Below are positions 22,662-34,692 of a stretch of DNA of 64,000 nucleotides, in pieces (the first letter of the stretch is position 1; each line of letters begins with the position of its first letter). The stretch is from Aphidius gifuensis (taxonomy: Eukaryota; Arthropoda; Insecta; Hymenoptera; Braconidae). The notes under the pieces are model-generated. The model was given only the letters and a program-made list of their open reading frames with translations, was not told where the DNA came from and did not search any database. The translations under genes were made by a program, and so were the position numbers. The stretch is taken from positions 14,596,469 through 14,660,468 of the forward strand of contig NC_057790.1 of NCBI RefSeq assembly GCF_014905175.1. Reading direction: 5' to 3'.

Positions 22662-23817
22662 TGTAATGTCCGGCGGTAAGCCGCACAAACTTTTTCATTT
22701 TTCTTTATATTATTATATATTAAATATTCAGGGTACTTTTTAATACCCCTAGCTCCATCTTACAGATCGTCAAGTTATCATACTTAAGGGAGCTAGAGGT
22801 TTTGCACCCCTACTTGAGCCGGCACTATTGCCAAGCGCATCTACCGCCAATTTTATTTTGGCAAATTAAATATAAATTAATATAATGAGTGATATCGACA
22901 GAATCTTAAAAATATAAGGATTCTCTCGGTACCACTCATGTCATAATTAGACAAGTAGAAATAATTTTAATTAAGATAGGAAAATCCTAAGATTTTCCTC
23001 AGCCAATGAGAAATAGTCGACATAAGGAAAGTGGAACTGGACCAAGGAGGAAAACCGAACATCCCCGAAGGATCCCCACCTACCCTTATGTTCTGAGGGC
23101 ATCGAGCGAGATCGATCGCTAGATCTCGGTCACTCGGTCAGAGTTAGTTCCTTGACCTACACCAGCTCTTCCAGCTCTAACTAGCATAGGCACTTTGCCT
23201 CGTCGCATTTTAATTGCTCTGAAAAACTTAGAATATTCTCTACAAATCAGCACAACTGTAAGTTATACTTATTCAATATTTCATTGATTATTTTATCAAT
23301 TTATTGTTTCAATAATATTTAAGTAACATTTGGTTACTCAAATCAGTAATTTAAATTCATTAAATCACTTACAAATTTAACTTAAAATAAATTACGACCG
23401 CATGGTCTAAAATTTTCTTGCTTGAATAAATTAAATTTAAAACACGTATTGTGTTGCATTTTCTAATCAAATAAATATTGAATAGAATAAATTACATTTT
23501 TGCGATAATAAATAACCAATTATTTATTTAAAATAAATAAATATTTAATTATACAAATTTACGACCTCGTGGTCAGCCATTCAATAGTGAATACAATTTA
23601 TACAGTATAGTGAAAAAGTCTCGTATAATAATTTTATTTTTAATTCAAATAAAAGTAACGTTTACTGTGATTTTATTGTAAAGTCAGTGCTACGTTTATG
23701 TCCACAATTCGACATAATTTAATCGTCGATCACATACAACCAACTTGTATAATCACATTGTACTACATTTAAATAAAATATATATATATATTTATATATA
23801 TTTTTACACATCATTAC
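22662..23817 (+). mobile_element. Long terminal repeat of a retrotransposon (Ty3-type likely)
   Basis: The segment begins TGTAATGTCCGGCGGTAAGC and ends CATCATTAC, so the ends form a short inverted repeat TGTAATG/CATTAC. It is followed at once by TGGCGATATTG, a primer-binding-site-like sequence of the TGGCGA type found in Ty3/gypsy elements. The words ACGACCGCATGGT and ACGACCTCGTGGT recur inside. No second LTR was found, so the element is a truncated copy. Confidence 0.55.
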
Positions 23818-24593
23818 TGGCGATATTGTAACCAAGCCAACCTGTCAATTTTGCGAGCGTCTCCGAGGTCAAGCCAAGGTACACGCTGTCACTAAATTGC
23901 TAAATTAAAGCACCGACAATCAATGTAAGTACTTTTCTTTAAGTAAATTTTGTTCAGTGTTTGTTCTGTGAATTTATTACAAGTGTAAAAATATTAATAT
24001 TGTAAAAGCCAAGCGTCATCGTAACGTCAATGTAGAGTCAGTGACTTGATTAATTAATCGACTGGATTGCTTCTCAATCCCGTCGCTTGTATTTCGGCCG
24101 TCATAATTTGATTATTAATCGGGTTACTCGCGATTTTAATATTTCTCTGTCTCTGACTCCGTCACGACCGCATGGTTTTAGGTTCTCTCTTTTCGACGTG
24201 ACGCGCGAGTAAAATTTAATTGGGTTACATATTTTTATAATTGTTTTTGTATCGCATTTTCATGTAATAGCAACAGGGTAATTTACAAATAAATTGTGCT
24301 CCAATTTTTACCGAATTTACAAGTGTTATTTAAAATTATTTCTACCGTATTACTGTGTTATATTTTCGCGTATTTTTCAGGTTCCTTTTTACCTCTCCCT
24401 ACATTACGCATTTCCGTCTCCCTACCATTCTTATGCGCCATTGCTGCGCAGGAAAAACAGGGTTAATTTAATTACATATCAAGTTGGATTAATTTACAGG
24501 GCAATACTGATTGTCTAATAAATGATCTGGCTACGATATTTCAGCAGCTTCTTCAAAAAAAATACATCTTATTTTGTCACTTTCATCACATTA
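23818..24593 (+). mobile_element. Retrotransposon leader without coding region
   Basis: This starts with the primer-binding-like TGGCGATATTGTAACC. It contains a consensus donor (ATCAATGTAAGTAC near 23,921) that could serve a subgenomic transcript, and repeats the ACGACCGCATGGT word of the LTR near 24,164. There is no gag or pol frame. It stops where the next element begins at 24,594. Confidence 0.45.
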
Positions 24594-24959
24594 GGTCACG
24601 GGCCGGGTTCCGGGACACGTCCATGTTACGGGACGGTACGTCTTTTTATTATATTCATTAATTATTGTTGATATATACGATAAAAAGAAAAATTCTATTA
24701 CAAAAAAAAACTATTATTTTTGGCGAAAGAAAAAGGATTAACGTTCAACTTTTGTATTAATTACTTTAAAAAAATAAAATATCGTGTATAAACTTTTCCA
24801 CCACTTTTCGGTAGTTTCGTAGTCTGTCGTAGTCTTAAACGTTAAGAGTATATATTATATTGTTTGTTAAGATATGATATTATGTAAGAATAAAAAAAAA
24901 TACATATGAGACATAATCTATTCGAAATTTAATTTTCTTTCATTTTTTAATAAATAATT

Positions 24960-26040
24960 TTTACGGAGGCTAGGAGCCATAGGCTCAGCCGCAGTCTTGA
25001 ATTTATCGGCGAAAAAAAAAAAACGCTCATAACTTACGAACTAAGTAACTGAGAGACTTCGTACTAGGCTCAAAAGAAGCGCATTAAAAAACTCCATCGC
25101 CCGCGTAATAGGTTTTTTGCTCTATTGATAATAGTTTTTGATCAAAAAATTAAAATGTAAATTTTGAAAAAATCACCAAAGGTTTTTTGTTCGTAAATTT
25201 TTTCTGTTTTATATTTCATTATTCTTAAATTATTATTTATGTAACTTAAAATAGTACATACGTTTTTATGTGAAAATTTTACAAGTTATAAAAACGGCGC
25301 AATAAATAACTCGACGCAAAATCATAGTAGAGACTTCGTATTAGGCTCAATTTATGTGTCTCAGAAAACTCTATCGCCCGCTTTGCAAAATCCCTTTCCA
25401 TTTATAATAGTTTTTTGAAAAAAAAAAAAAAAACTATAAAATCGAAAAAAAAAATTCCGATATTTAATTATTTTTCTCGAAAACCGTTGATGAGAGAGAA
25501 AAAAACCCCTAATGCCGTTACTAGATTTTTTTGAGGCGCATAATTTGAGCCTAATACGAACTCTCTATCTTGATTATAACAAAAGTTATGGCTCGCCGAA
25601 AAAAAACTGAAAAACGGCGCAATGAATAACTCAACGCGAAATCAATAGAGAGACTTCGTATAAGGCTTATATTATGCGTCTCAAAAAACTCTATCGCCCG
25701 CATAATGGGTTTTTTCCCCTATCTATAATAGTTTTTGAGAAAAAAAAAAAAAACTTCAAAATTTGACAAAAAATTCGGATATTTAATTTTTTTGCTCGAA
25801 AACTGTTATTGAGAGAAAAAAAAACCCCAATGCCGTCACTAGATTTTTTTAAGGCGCATAATTTGAGCCTAATACGAACTTCCTATCTTGATTATAACAA
25901 AAGTTATGACTCGCCGAAAAAAAAATCAAAAAAACGGACCAAAAAATGTCATCATAGAGTTGAAATAAAATGTTTATGAGGCTCCAAAAAAAGCCTTGAT
26001 TCGAGTAATGTTATTGTTGATAAACCATTAAATTATATTT
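24960..26040. repeat. ~300-bp tandem units with AGAGACTTCGTA motif
   Basis: A block containing GAGAGACTTCGTATAAGGCT, AACTCTATCGCCCGC and AATAGTTTTTGA occurs about three times in one direction (near 25,050, 25,330 and 25,640). It also occurs in part in the opposite direction as GAGCCTAATACGAACT. This is a degenerate repetitive region of the 6-kb element. Confidence 0.6.
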
Positions 26041-26061
26041 CAGCAATAATTTGAAATAATC

Positions 26062-26274
26062 ATGGCCCTAGCCGGAGTATTGAAAATTTTTAATTTTCAA
26101 CGGGTAACGCGGGCCACACGCCCCAACAAACGTTACCAGGTCTTTTTTTTAATTAATTTTTTATTTAATAATACTGGAATCCGTTATTGGGTCTCGAAAA
26201 TCAATGCTTGGCCCGATCACGGATTTCCTATCCTCACCATGTTTAACCTAAAATTGTTGAATTCATTTATTTAA
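26062..26274 (+). CDS. Unassigned 70-codon open frame in the 6-kb element
   Basis: This short frame begins MALAGVLKIFNFQRVTRATR and contains YWVSKINAWPDHGFP. Its base composition is less AT-rich than the flanks, and it lacks the low-complexity look of neighbouring frames. No family is recognised, so it may be a fragment or chance. Confidence 0.2.
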   Translation: MALAGVLKIFNFQRVTRATRPNKRYQVFFLINFLFNNTGIRYWVSKINAWPDHGFPILTMFNLKLLNSFI

Positions 26275-26626
26275 TTTTTTTTTTACTTTTTTAGATAAAA
26301 ATTAAATGTTAGAAATGAGTACTAAAAATAAAAAACGTGATTACACAAATGAAACAATAACAATTAAAAAAAATACATGATAAACTTAAAAAAAAAACAT
26401 AATGCGCGTTCATAGATGACTGTTTCAGAGCCTTCTTATTTTATTTATATTATTAAAATTTATATTTAAATAAAGGAAAAAGACTACTAAAACATTTAAA
26501 ACACTTTATAAGTACTTATTTACAATTATTTTTTTCTGTACGACCAATTTATTGATAAGCGTCCCGTATGTCGTTTTTACACGGTCCGAAACTCCGGCAC
26601 CAGATTTTCAAACGTCCCGTAACTCA

Positions 26627-26635
26627 GCCATTGAG
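26627..26635. repeat. 9-bp target-site duplication, left copy
   Basis: GCCATTGAG directly precedes the foldback element and is repeated exactly after it at 29,802-29,810. Confidence 0.85.
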
Positions 26636-29600
26636 AGCTGCGTAAAGCTGGCACCCCACTTTATCGTAGAGACTTGTAGTATGGCTCATTTTGAAGGTCT
26701 TAATTTGTAGTAATTTGTAGTGAAAAGGGTTTAATTTGTAGTTCAAAAATTAAGGGTGAAAAAAGGGTTAAAAGGTACTTTCTTCAAAAATTGACTTAGA
26801 GCGATGAGAGTAGGGCCAAAACGTTCGTTGGAATTTGTAGTAATTTGTAGTAAAAAGAGTTTAATTTGTAGTTCAAAAATTAGGTGTGAAAAAAGGGTTA
26901 AAATGTACTTTCGCAGAAAATTGAAGAAAAATAGTAATGAAGAGGTCAAATAGCTTTCTTAGAATTTGTAGTAATTTGTAGTGAACAAATTTTAATTTTA
27001 AGTTAAAAAAAAATGACACAAAAAAAATATTTTTTTTTTTGGAGCAATAATCATGATAAAATTGCATAACTTTTTTGTTGACAACCAGAAAAAAATTACG
27101 AGTAAAATAAATGGAGAAAAAATCGTGAAAAATATAAATATATTTTTACTAAACCAGTTCCCAAAAAAAAAAGTCAAAAAAGTGGAAAAAAAAATTTTTT
27201 TTTTACTCCAAAATATTGAATACTAAATAACTTTTTTATTTATTGACCAAAAAACAAACTCAAATATTGGATAGATAGGAAAACATCCTAGCTAATTTGT
27301 AGTGAAGAAATTAGAATTTGTAGTTAAACCATTTGTCCGGAAAAATCAATTCTCTGACATATTCCCTTAATAGAATATTGCGTAACTTTTTTATTTATTG
27401 ACCAAAATTCAAACTAAAATATTGAGTAGATAGGGAAACATCCTAGCTAATTTGTAGTGAAGAAATAAGAATTTGTAGTTGAACCATTTGTCCGGAAAAA
27501 TTAATTCTCTGACATATTCCCTTAATAAAATATTGCGTAACTTTTTTATTTATTGACCGAAATTCAAACTAAAATATTGAGTAGATAGGGAAACATCCTA
27601 GCTAATTTGTAGTGAAGAAATAAGAATTTGTAGTTGAACCATTTGTCCGGAAAAATTAATTCTCTGACATATTCCCTTAATAAAATATTGCGTAACTTTT
27701 TTATTTATTGACCAAAATTCAAACTAAAATATTGAGTAGATAGGGAAACATCCTAGCTAATTTGTAGTGAAGAAATTAGAATTTGTAGTTGAACTATTTG
27801 TCCGGAAAAATTAATTCTCTCATATAATACCTTCATAAATTATTGCGTAACTTTCTTATTTATTGACCAAAATTTAAACTAAAATATTAAATAGATAGGG
27901 AAACATCCTAGCTAATTTGTAGTGAAGAAATTAGAATTTGTAGTTGAACCATTTGTCCGGAAAAATTAATTCTCTGACATATTCCCTTAATAAAATATTG
28001 CGTAACTTTTTTATTTATTGACCAAAATTCAAACTAAAATATTGAGTAGATAGGGAAACATCCTAGCTAATTTGTAGTGAAGAAATTAGAATTTGTAGTT
28101 GAACCATTTGTCCGGAAAAATTAATTCTCTCATATAATACTTTAATAAATTATTGCGTAACTTTCTTATTTATTGACCAAAATTCAAACTAAAAAGTAAA
28201 TAGATAGGGAAACATCCTAGCTAATTTGTAGTGAAGAAATTAGAGTTTGTAGTTGAACCATTTGTCCGGAAAAATTAATTCTCTCATATAATACTTTAAT
28301 AAATTATTGCGTAACTTTTTTATTTATTGACTAAAATTCAAACTAAATCATTGAATAGATAGGGAAACATCCTAGCTAATTTGTAGTGGAGGAATTAGAA
28401 TTTTTAGTTGAACCATTTGTCCGGAAAAATTATTTTTCTGACATATTCCCTTAATAAAATATTGCGTAACTTTTTTCTCAAATGGTTCAACTACAAATTC
28501 TAATTTCTTCACTACAAATTAGCTAGGATGTTTCCCTATCTATTCAATATTTTAGTTTGAATTTTGGTCAATAAATAAAAAAGTTACGCAATAATTTTTT
28601 AAGGTATTATATGAGAGAATGAATTTTTCCGGACAAATGGTTCAACTACAAATTCTAATTTCTTCACTACAAATTAGCTAGGATGTTTCCCTATCTACTC
28701 AATATTTTAGTTTGAATTTTGGTCAATAAATAAAAAAGTTACGCAATAATTTCTTAAGGTATTATATGAGAGAATTAATTTTTCCGGACAAATGGTTCAA
28801 CTACAAATTCTAAATTCTTCACTACAAATTAGCTAGGATGTTTCCCTATCTTTTTAATATTTTAGTTTGAATTTTGGTCAATAAATAAAAAAGTTACGCA
28901 ATAATTTTTTAAGATATTATATGAGAGAATTAATTTTTCCGGACAAATGGTTCAACTACAAATTCTAATTTCTTCACTACAAATTAGCTAGGATGTTTCC
29001 CTATCTATTTAATATTTTAGTTTAAATTTTGGTCAATAAATAAGAAAGTTACGCAATAATTTATTAAGGTATTATATGAGAGAAATAAATTTTCCGGACA
29101 AATGGTTCACCTACAAATTCCAATTCCTTCACTACAAATTAGCTAGGATGTTATTCTATCTATCCAATATTTTAGTTTGTTTTTTGGTCAATAAATAAAA
29201 AAGTTATTTAGTATTCAATATTTTGGAGTAAAAAAAAAATTTTTTTTTCCACTTTTTTGACTTTTTTTTTTTTGGGAAACTGGTTTAGTAAAAATATATT
29301 TATATTTATTACGATTTTTTCTCCATTTATTTTACTCGTAATTTTTTTCTGGTTGTCAACAAAAAAGTTATGCAATTTTATCATGATTATTGCTCCAAAA
29401 AAAAAAATTTTTTTTTTGTGTCATTATTTTTCAACTCAAAATCAAAATTTGTTCACTACAAATTACTACAAATTCTAAGAAAGCTATTTGACCTCTTCAT
29501 CACTATTTTTCTTCAATTTTCTGCGAAAGTACATTTTAACCCTTTTTTCACACCTAATTTTTGAACTACAAATTAAACTATTTTTACTACAAATTACTAC

Positions 29601-29801
29601 AAATTCCAACGAACGTTTTGGCCCTACTCTCATCGCTCTAAGTCAATTTTTGAAGAAAGTACCTATTAACCCTTTTTTCACCCTTAATTTTTGAACTACA
29701 AATTAAACCCTTTTCACTACAAATCACTACAAATTAAGACCTTCAAAATGAGCCATACTACAAGTCTCTACGATAAAGTGGGGTGCCAGGTTCACGCAGC
29801 T
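26636..29801. mobile_element. 3.2-kb foldback element, MULE-like by target duplication
   Basis: The ends are AGCTGCGTAAAGCTGGCACC and the near complement GGTGCCAGGTTCACGCAGCT. They are flanked by a perfect 9-bp duplication GCCATTGAG. The left arm (to about 28,478) holds about eight tandem units of ~155 bp, marked by GCTAATTTGTAGTGAAGAAA at 27,290, 27,445, 27,601, 27,756, 27,911 and so on. The right arm holds about five units in inverse order. Outside the array both arms share AATTTGTAGTAATTTGTAGT blocks. The short frames in both arms are mirror images of the same repeat and are not genes. A 9-bp duplication with long inverted, tandemly repeated arms is what Foldback/MULE-type elements show. 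Confidence 0.85.
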
Positions 29802-29810
29802 GCCATTGAG
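29802..29810. repeat. 9-bp target-site duplication, right copy
   Basis: GCCATTGAG is identical to 26,627-26,635. Confidence 0.85.
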
Positions 29811-29859
29811 TAAAAATCATTATAAAATCATAAACAAATCATTATAAATAAACCATTAT

Positions 29860-30456
29860 GGCTCCCTAGGTATCAGACGTTAAGTCCTGGTGAAACTCTG
29901 TCCGATTTTCCAATGAAGGACTAATACTAATGATCACGCTATATGGTTCTCTTATAATAATAATAATTATTATTATATTCATCGCACATAAATGTGTATG
30001 TGTGAGTTCACGAATGGATCGCTGTAAATAATAACAATAATAATAATATTGAGATATATTATTATTGCAATAAGCAACGTATGTGTAACCTGGTCACGGA
30101 TGGATCGCTGTATGGTTCCCTATACAAAATACATATCTCACATGTAGACTATTTGCTCCCACACTTACGATACTTGTGACGTAGGTATTTTACTATAGTA
30201 TAGTCGCAATGTAATATAGGCGTATGTAATACACTATGCTTGGTTCACGATAGTTCCCTCAGGTTTGGTTACGTATTTCATAATCCAATCAGGTGGACCG
30301 CGCCCCTCTACCATTTCTAAGACTGAGTTAGGCTCCCGAATTAGTTCTCGTGACTCCCACGGTTGTTGGCTTCCGAGATAACCAACATGGCTCCCCCCGG
30401 TGATTTTGAGGAGGATGGTGAGAAATCCTCGTTGTTAACCTTGGCCGATAGTTCTC
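29860..30456. repeat. 598-bp direct repeat, copy 1
   Basis: Nearly identical to 33,351-33,948 in the same orientation. It begins GGCTCCCTAGGTATCAGACG and ends near CCTTGGCC..TAGTTCTC. On the minus strand it carries a frame rich in G/C codons. In this copy the frame is cut by a TAA created at 30,436-30,438 (GTTAAC in place of GTTGAC). It ends close to the right end of the 6-kb element. Confidence 0.85.
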
Positions 30457-30571
30457 GCCGCGCAGGTCAGAAAATCGGTTACAATATATACAAAAACTTA
30501 TTATTTTCGTAGTTTTATAAGCCGTTTTAGAAAAAATTTTCCTTAAGCGTCCCGAAACCCGGCCTGTGATC

Positions 30572-31580
30572 TTATATCCATCGTAAATTTTTTACCAGTT
30601 CCTCGTTCGTTTTTCCATTCCTTTATTTCACTTTTATTCATAATTCGTGCCCGAATTGTATCACTGTATTGAATTTTTAATTCAATTTTTTATGTAAATT
30701 ATATTCATTTCTAATTTTTAACTTACAATATTGTGTTTAATTTTAAATTTGTTATTTTTGTAATTTTTTTTTTCATCAATGTATTTTTTGTTGTGTTTTG
30801 ATCACTCAGTTTTATTTTTTTTTCTTCTTTTTTCGATTGTTCCCTTCTTGTTTTCTTTTACCCATTTCGATTTTATTGGCTAATGATTTAAAAATTTCGT
30901 TGTATCTGTTTTCAAATTGGTTAAAAATGATAGATGTTTTTTTTTTTTTATATTGATGATGTGATGTTGTTGCATTAATTTTGTTTTTATTTTTATGTCA
31001 TTAATTTTTGGTTATTTTATGTTGTTTTTAATTTGACTCAAATGGATTTTGATTATTCTCCACATTATTGTATCTTAGGTCACATATATTGTATTATTTT
31101 CTTCTGTTTTTTTTTAAACTTGTCATTTCATTTTTATTTTTTTTTTTGTGATTTATTTGATAATTTCTCTTAGATTTCCATTAGCATATTAGAAGGCGGT
31201 AACATAATTGAAATCATATTTTTTTTATATATTCAGTGGTTTTTCTTTCATATTTTTCCGTATTCATCATATATTTCCTTATATTTAGTGATTTTTCCAT
31301 GATATTTTGCTATATTTTTCTCTATGTTTACTGATGTTTTTCCCATATTTTTCCATTTCATGGTGTTTAGATTAATTAAGTGACTTAGAAAATTTTCGAG
31401 GGATTTACTATGGTTGGGGGGGGGGGGCGGAGAACTTAATTGATATGTTCTTACATTTATCGTCAGTTGTTTTATATTCACTGATCTTCATTTGATATTT
31501 TCCTATTTTTTTTACATTTTCCTTTATATTTACTAATATTTTCTTATTTTCCTGTCTCGGATATCGGAATATCTCCGTAG
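30572..31580. other. T-rich DNA without a recognised gene
   Basis: Long T-rich tracts on the plus strand, repeated TTTTCATATTTTTCC-like words near 31,240-31,340 and a run of 13 or more G residues near 31,415. No gene was recognised. Confidence 0.35.
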
Positions 31581-31826
31581 GTGCATCGTGAAAAAACCGA
31601 AACTGCCGAAACAGACATCAAATGTGATGTTTTTGTGTCAAACCGTTTATCCTTACGTTGCACAATGAAATTTCCACGCTGCGATCACGTAATAATGCCG
31701 TTTCAGGACTCTGAAATACTCACGTCCACGATTCAGCATGACAAGTATTTTAAAAAAAGACTTACAAAGGCTCTGGAACACTCTGGAATACTGTTAGATA
31801 CTCTATCCATAAATAAAGGGTCATAA
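31581..31826 (+). CDS. Unassigned 81-codon open frame
   Basis: This frame begins MHREKTETAETDIKCDVFVS and contains DKYFKKRLTKALEHSGILLD. Its composition is more balanced than the surrounding T-rich DNA. An acceptor-like CTCCGTAG lies directly before it. It may be an exon or a transposon fragment. I do not recognise it. Confidence 0.25.
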   Translation: MHREKTETAETDIKCDVFVSNRLSLRCTMKFPRCDHVIMPFQDSEILTSTIQHDKYFKKRLTKALEHSGILLDTLSINKGS

Positions 31827-32259
31827 AGGCTCCAAAATTTCATCCCCGGCCCAACTTTTGTTTTAATTTACTGTCAATATTATAAGTTCACAATAGACGG
31901 TATACAAAGTTTATAAAATTTTCTTAGAAACTATTTTATACGAATATTACGAATCAATTAGATTATTTCTATGTTATTGAGATGTACATTATGATTTATA
32001 TTTACGAGATATTCATTGATTACATAATCTTTTTTTTTTCAAACTTAAAATTTATTTTATTTATTCCTCAAAATTCCAAAATAAGAATCAACAACAAATG
32101 TATTATGATAAGAACTGAAAAATGTAAAATTTAATTTATGAAAATAATAAAGAAAAAAATAGCTATACCCTGGTAGAAATTTGCCTTCGTTTTGCGAGAT
32201 TAACTATCGCAGCAAGATAGCAGCAAGTCAGAATAGGGATCTGACCTATTCACCATGGC

Positions 32260-32720
32260 ATCTGGTGGCGCATTGTGAACTCTTTCCAGACCATTGAAAC
32301 TACATGAAAATAGTATAATATATAACTAGTACGTGAAGTAAGTGATTCTTGCACGATTTTGAAGGTGTCAATACGAGTCACCAGGAGTTGAGAACGAGCC
32401 GGAGGCGAGTCGAAAACGACCTGGTGACGAGTATGACACTTTCAAAGTCGTAGAGGATCACCTTCTTCACGTACAAGTTATATACAATATTTTTTGACAC
32501 TTTGTTTGTAAAAGACGCCATTACGCATCAATTATAGTGCGTAAAGAATTTTTGAACAAGAAATCGTGCGTAAAAGTATTTTTTTGCCCATTATAATTGG
32601 TGCGTAATGGCGTCTTTTACAAACAAAGTGTCAAAAAATTTTTTATGGTATAGTTTGTTGACGATAGCATACTATAGTAAAACGGTCTGGAATGCGCCAT
32701 ATTGCCTCACAGATAAGCTT
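32260..32720. mobile_element. Palindromic element with a smaller one nested in its left arm
   Basis: TTTGACACTTTGTTTGTAAA (32,492) pairs with TTTACAAACAAAGTGTCAAA (32,616). Further out, TTCCAGACCATTG pairs with ACGGTCTGGAA near 32,690. Within the left arm, 32,319-32,483 is its own hairpin: TATAACTAGTACGTGAAG against CTTCACGTACAAGTTATA, with a centre containing GAGAACGAGCCGGAGGCGAG. The open frame from 32,607 results from this sequence and is probably not a gene. Confidence 0.6.
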
Positions 32721-33070
32721 TTACACAATAGTTGTGTGCGTGAGCGACCAAACCCCGCCCATAGGTCAGATCCCTATATGCGAGATTTGGGGACCCATTT
32801 ACCTGCGAGGCAACCGCGAGGCCATTTATCATTTCGCTGGTTCTCGAAATAAATAATCAACAGAAAAGAGCTTGTTGACGTATAACGAGTTCTGATTATT
32901 TATTTGTTGTCGTGTGAATTATTAATAATTAATGGGAGGTGAGTATTAATAATTCCAAAGTCCTACACTATAGCTTTGTGGAGGGTTAAGTCTGCTACGA
33001 GTGGTGTCAGTGTTTCACATGTTTCGTATATATTCGAGGTCCCGTAGCAGGCTTGATACTTTAAACCTCA

Positions 33071-33350
33071 TCATGGTAAAAGTCTCCCCTCCATCCGTCG
33101 AGAAGACGAACTCACCGAAGGCTGCGTACGAAGCCTGATCGTAAACCTATCGAACTGCGGGCTAGGAAAGCGTGCTGCGCATGTCTGGGGCGATAGGTGG
33201 GAGAGCGCGTGAGTGGGAGAAGAGAGCCCGCAGTAGCTGAGCACTGAACGTCGTCGTGAGACGACACAACTTGTCTGGCTCTCGAACTGATCACTTCTCT
33301 TCTCTTGGTTCACTACTGGTTCTCTCGACATCGTTTGGATCTCTCGTAAA
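33071..33350. repeat. GC-richer segment joined to the 598-bp repeat
   Basis: The part from about 33,240 recurs at 60,517 onward (GAGACGACACAACTTGTCTG and TCTCTCGACATCGTTTGGAT). The true repeat unit is therefore longer than the 598-bp direct repeat and starts at least here. Two overlapping minus-strand frames (86 and 60 residues) read through it; I cannot tell whether either is used. Confidence 0.5.
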
Positions 33351-33948
33351 GGCTCCCTAGGTATCAGACGTTAAGTCCTGGTGAAACTCTGTCCGATTTT
33401 CCAATGAAGGACTAATACTAATGATCACGCTATATGGTTCTCTTATAATAATAATAATTATTATTATATTCATCGCACATAAATGTGTATGTGTGAGTTC
33501 ACGAATGGATCGCTGTAAATAATAACAATAATAATAATATTGAGATATATTATTATTGCAATGGCAACGTATGTGTAAGACCTGGTCACGGATGGATCGC
33601 TGTATGGTTCCCTATACAAAATACATATCTCACATGTAGACTATTTGCTCCCACACTTACGATACTTGTGACGTAGGTATTTTACTATAGTATAGTCGCA
33701 ATGTAATATAGGCGTATGTAATACACTATGCTTGGTTCACGATAGTTCCCTCAGGTTTGGTTACGTATTTCATAATCCAATCAGGTGGACCGCGCCCCTC
33801 TACCATTTCTAAGACTGAGTTAGGCTCCCGAATTAGTTCTCGTGACTCCCACGGTTGTTGGCTTCCGAGATAACCAACATGGCTCCCCCCGGTGATTTTG
33901 AGGAGGATGGTGAGAAATCCTCGTTGTTGACCTTGGCCTTTAGTTCTC
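33351..33948 (-). repeat. 598-bp direct repeat, copy 2, with a 74-codon frame
   Basis: This is the second, more complete copy of 29,860-30,456. On the minus strand at 33,950-33,726 it has an open frame containing GGSHVGYLGSQQPWESRELI and GRGPPDWIMKYVTKPEGT, with non-AT-rich codons. The family may be a retroelement leader or coding remnant. It is not recognised. Confidence 0.75.
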
Positions 33949-33984
33949 AAAGTGGTTAAAATGTCATTTATTTAAATCAGTTTT

Positions 33985-34050
33985 TTTGAAGTGAAACTTC
34001 TTTTTGGAGGGTAGATGAAAAAGAAATTCGTCACGAAAATCGGGGACGGA
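33985..34050 (+). repeat. Transposon end motif GAAGTGAAACTTCTTT (left type)
   Basis: TTTGAAGTGAAACTTCTTTT followed by GGAGGGTAG is the same end seen at 37,304 and, inverted, at 51,345-51,376. It probably opens an element that extends to the right. Confidence 0.55.
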
Positions 34051-34059
34051 AGTAGCAAC

Positions 34060-34200
34060 GCCATATAAAACGTTGCATGTAACGTTTCATGTGGCGTTAC
34101 CTATGCAATATGTATACTGCGATATACATATAGCATAGGTAACGCGACATGAAACGTTGCATGCAACACAGTATAGTATAGTTTGAGAGAGAGAAAATAA
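34060..34200. repeat. Short palindrome around AACGTTGCATG
   Basis: ATAAAACGTTGCATGTAACG and GTTACCTATGCAATATGTAT pair with AGGTAACGCGACATGAAACG and TTGCATGCAAC further right. It forms a small hairpin. Confidence 0.5.
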
Positions 34201-34692
34201 AAATAGGCATGCGCAAAACTGAAAAATAAAAATATTGCTTCATAGTATTGGTCTCATGGTTGTCATAGCCGGCACCATAGCATTATTATTGTCGAAATTT
34301 TAGTTTGTTGGTTGTTGATAATATTTCATTATCGAATTTTATTTTAAATATGCTCAAACAGATACCTACGGAATATTATAAGGTATCTATTTTGTTAATT
34401 AATTTAAGGTGTTAAGTTCAATTTTGGTTACAATAATCCAATGTCAACAAGTGTTGCCCATTCTCTTGAGGTTAGCCTTCAAAAGTGACAGTGAAAATCA
34501 TTATTTGTTGTAAGTATTGATAAATAATAAAATATAATAAAATGTATGTATACATATAAATACAATATAATAATTTATGTTTATTATGTGATAATTAAAT
34601 TCATGAGTATCAGCACACGTACCCATACTTTTATACATACATGCACATATGTTTCTATACCTATCCATATATATATATATATATATATATAT

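Larger units (their letters stand above)
24594..30571. mobile_element. ~6-kb TTA-flanked DNA transposon, non-coding
   Basis: The left end GGTCACGGGCCGGGTTCCGG and the right end, complement GATCACAGGCCGGGTTTCGG, are inverted repeats. Each is flanked by TTA. Inside are tandem units (24,960-26,040), an unassigned 70-residue frame at 26,062-26,274, an inserted foldback element (26,636-29,801) and one copy of the 598-bp repeat. No transposase was identified. TTA flanks would fit PIF/Harbinger, but this is inference. Confidence 0.55.

Noticed and set aside
26743..29694. Several 64-73-residue Phe/Leu/Lys-rich frames that look alike on both sides
   Set aside because: They are mirror images created by the palindrome at 26,636-29,801, not a gene family.
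29860..33948. The two 598-bp direct repeats as the LTRs of one retrotransposon
   Set aside because: Homology of the second copy extends upstream beyond the supposed start, also seen in the third copy. No consistent TG..CA ends, primer site or pol frame lie between them.
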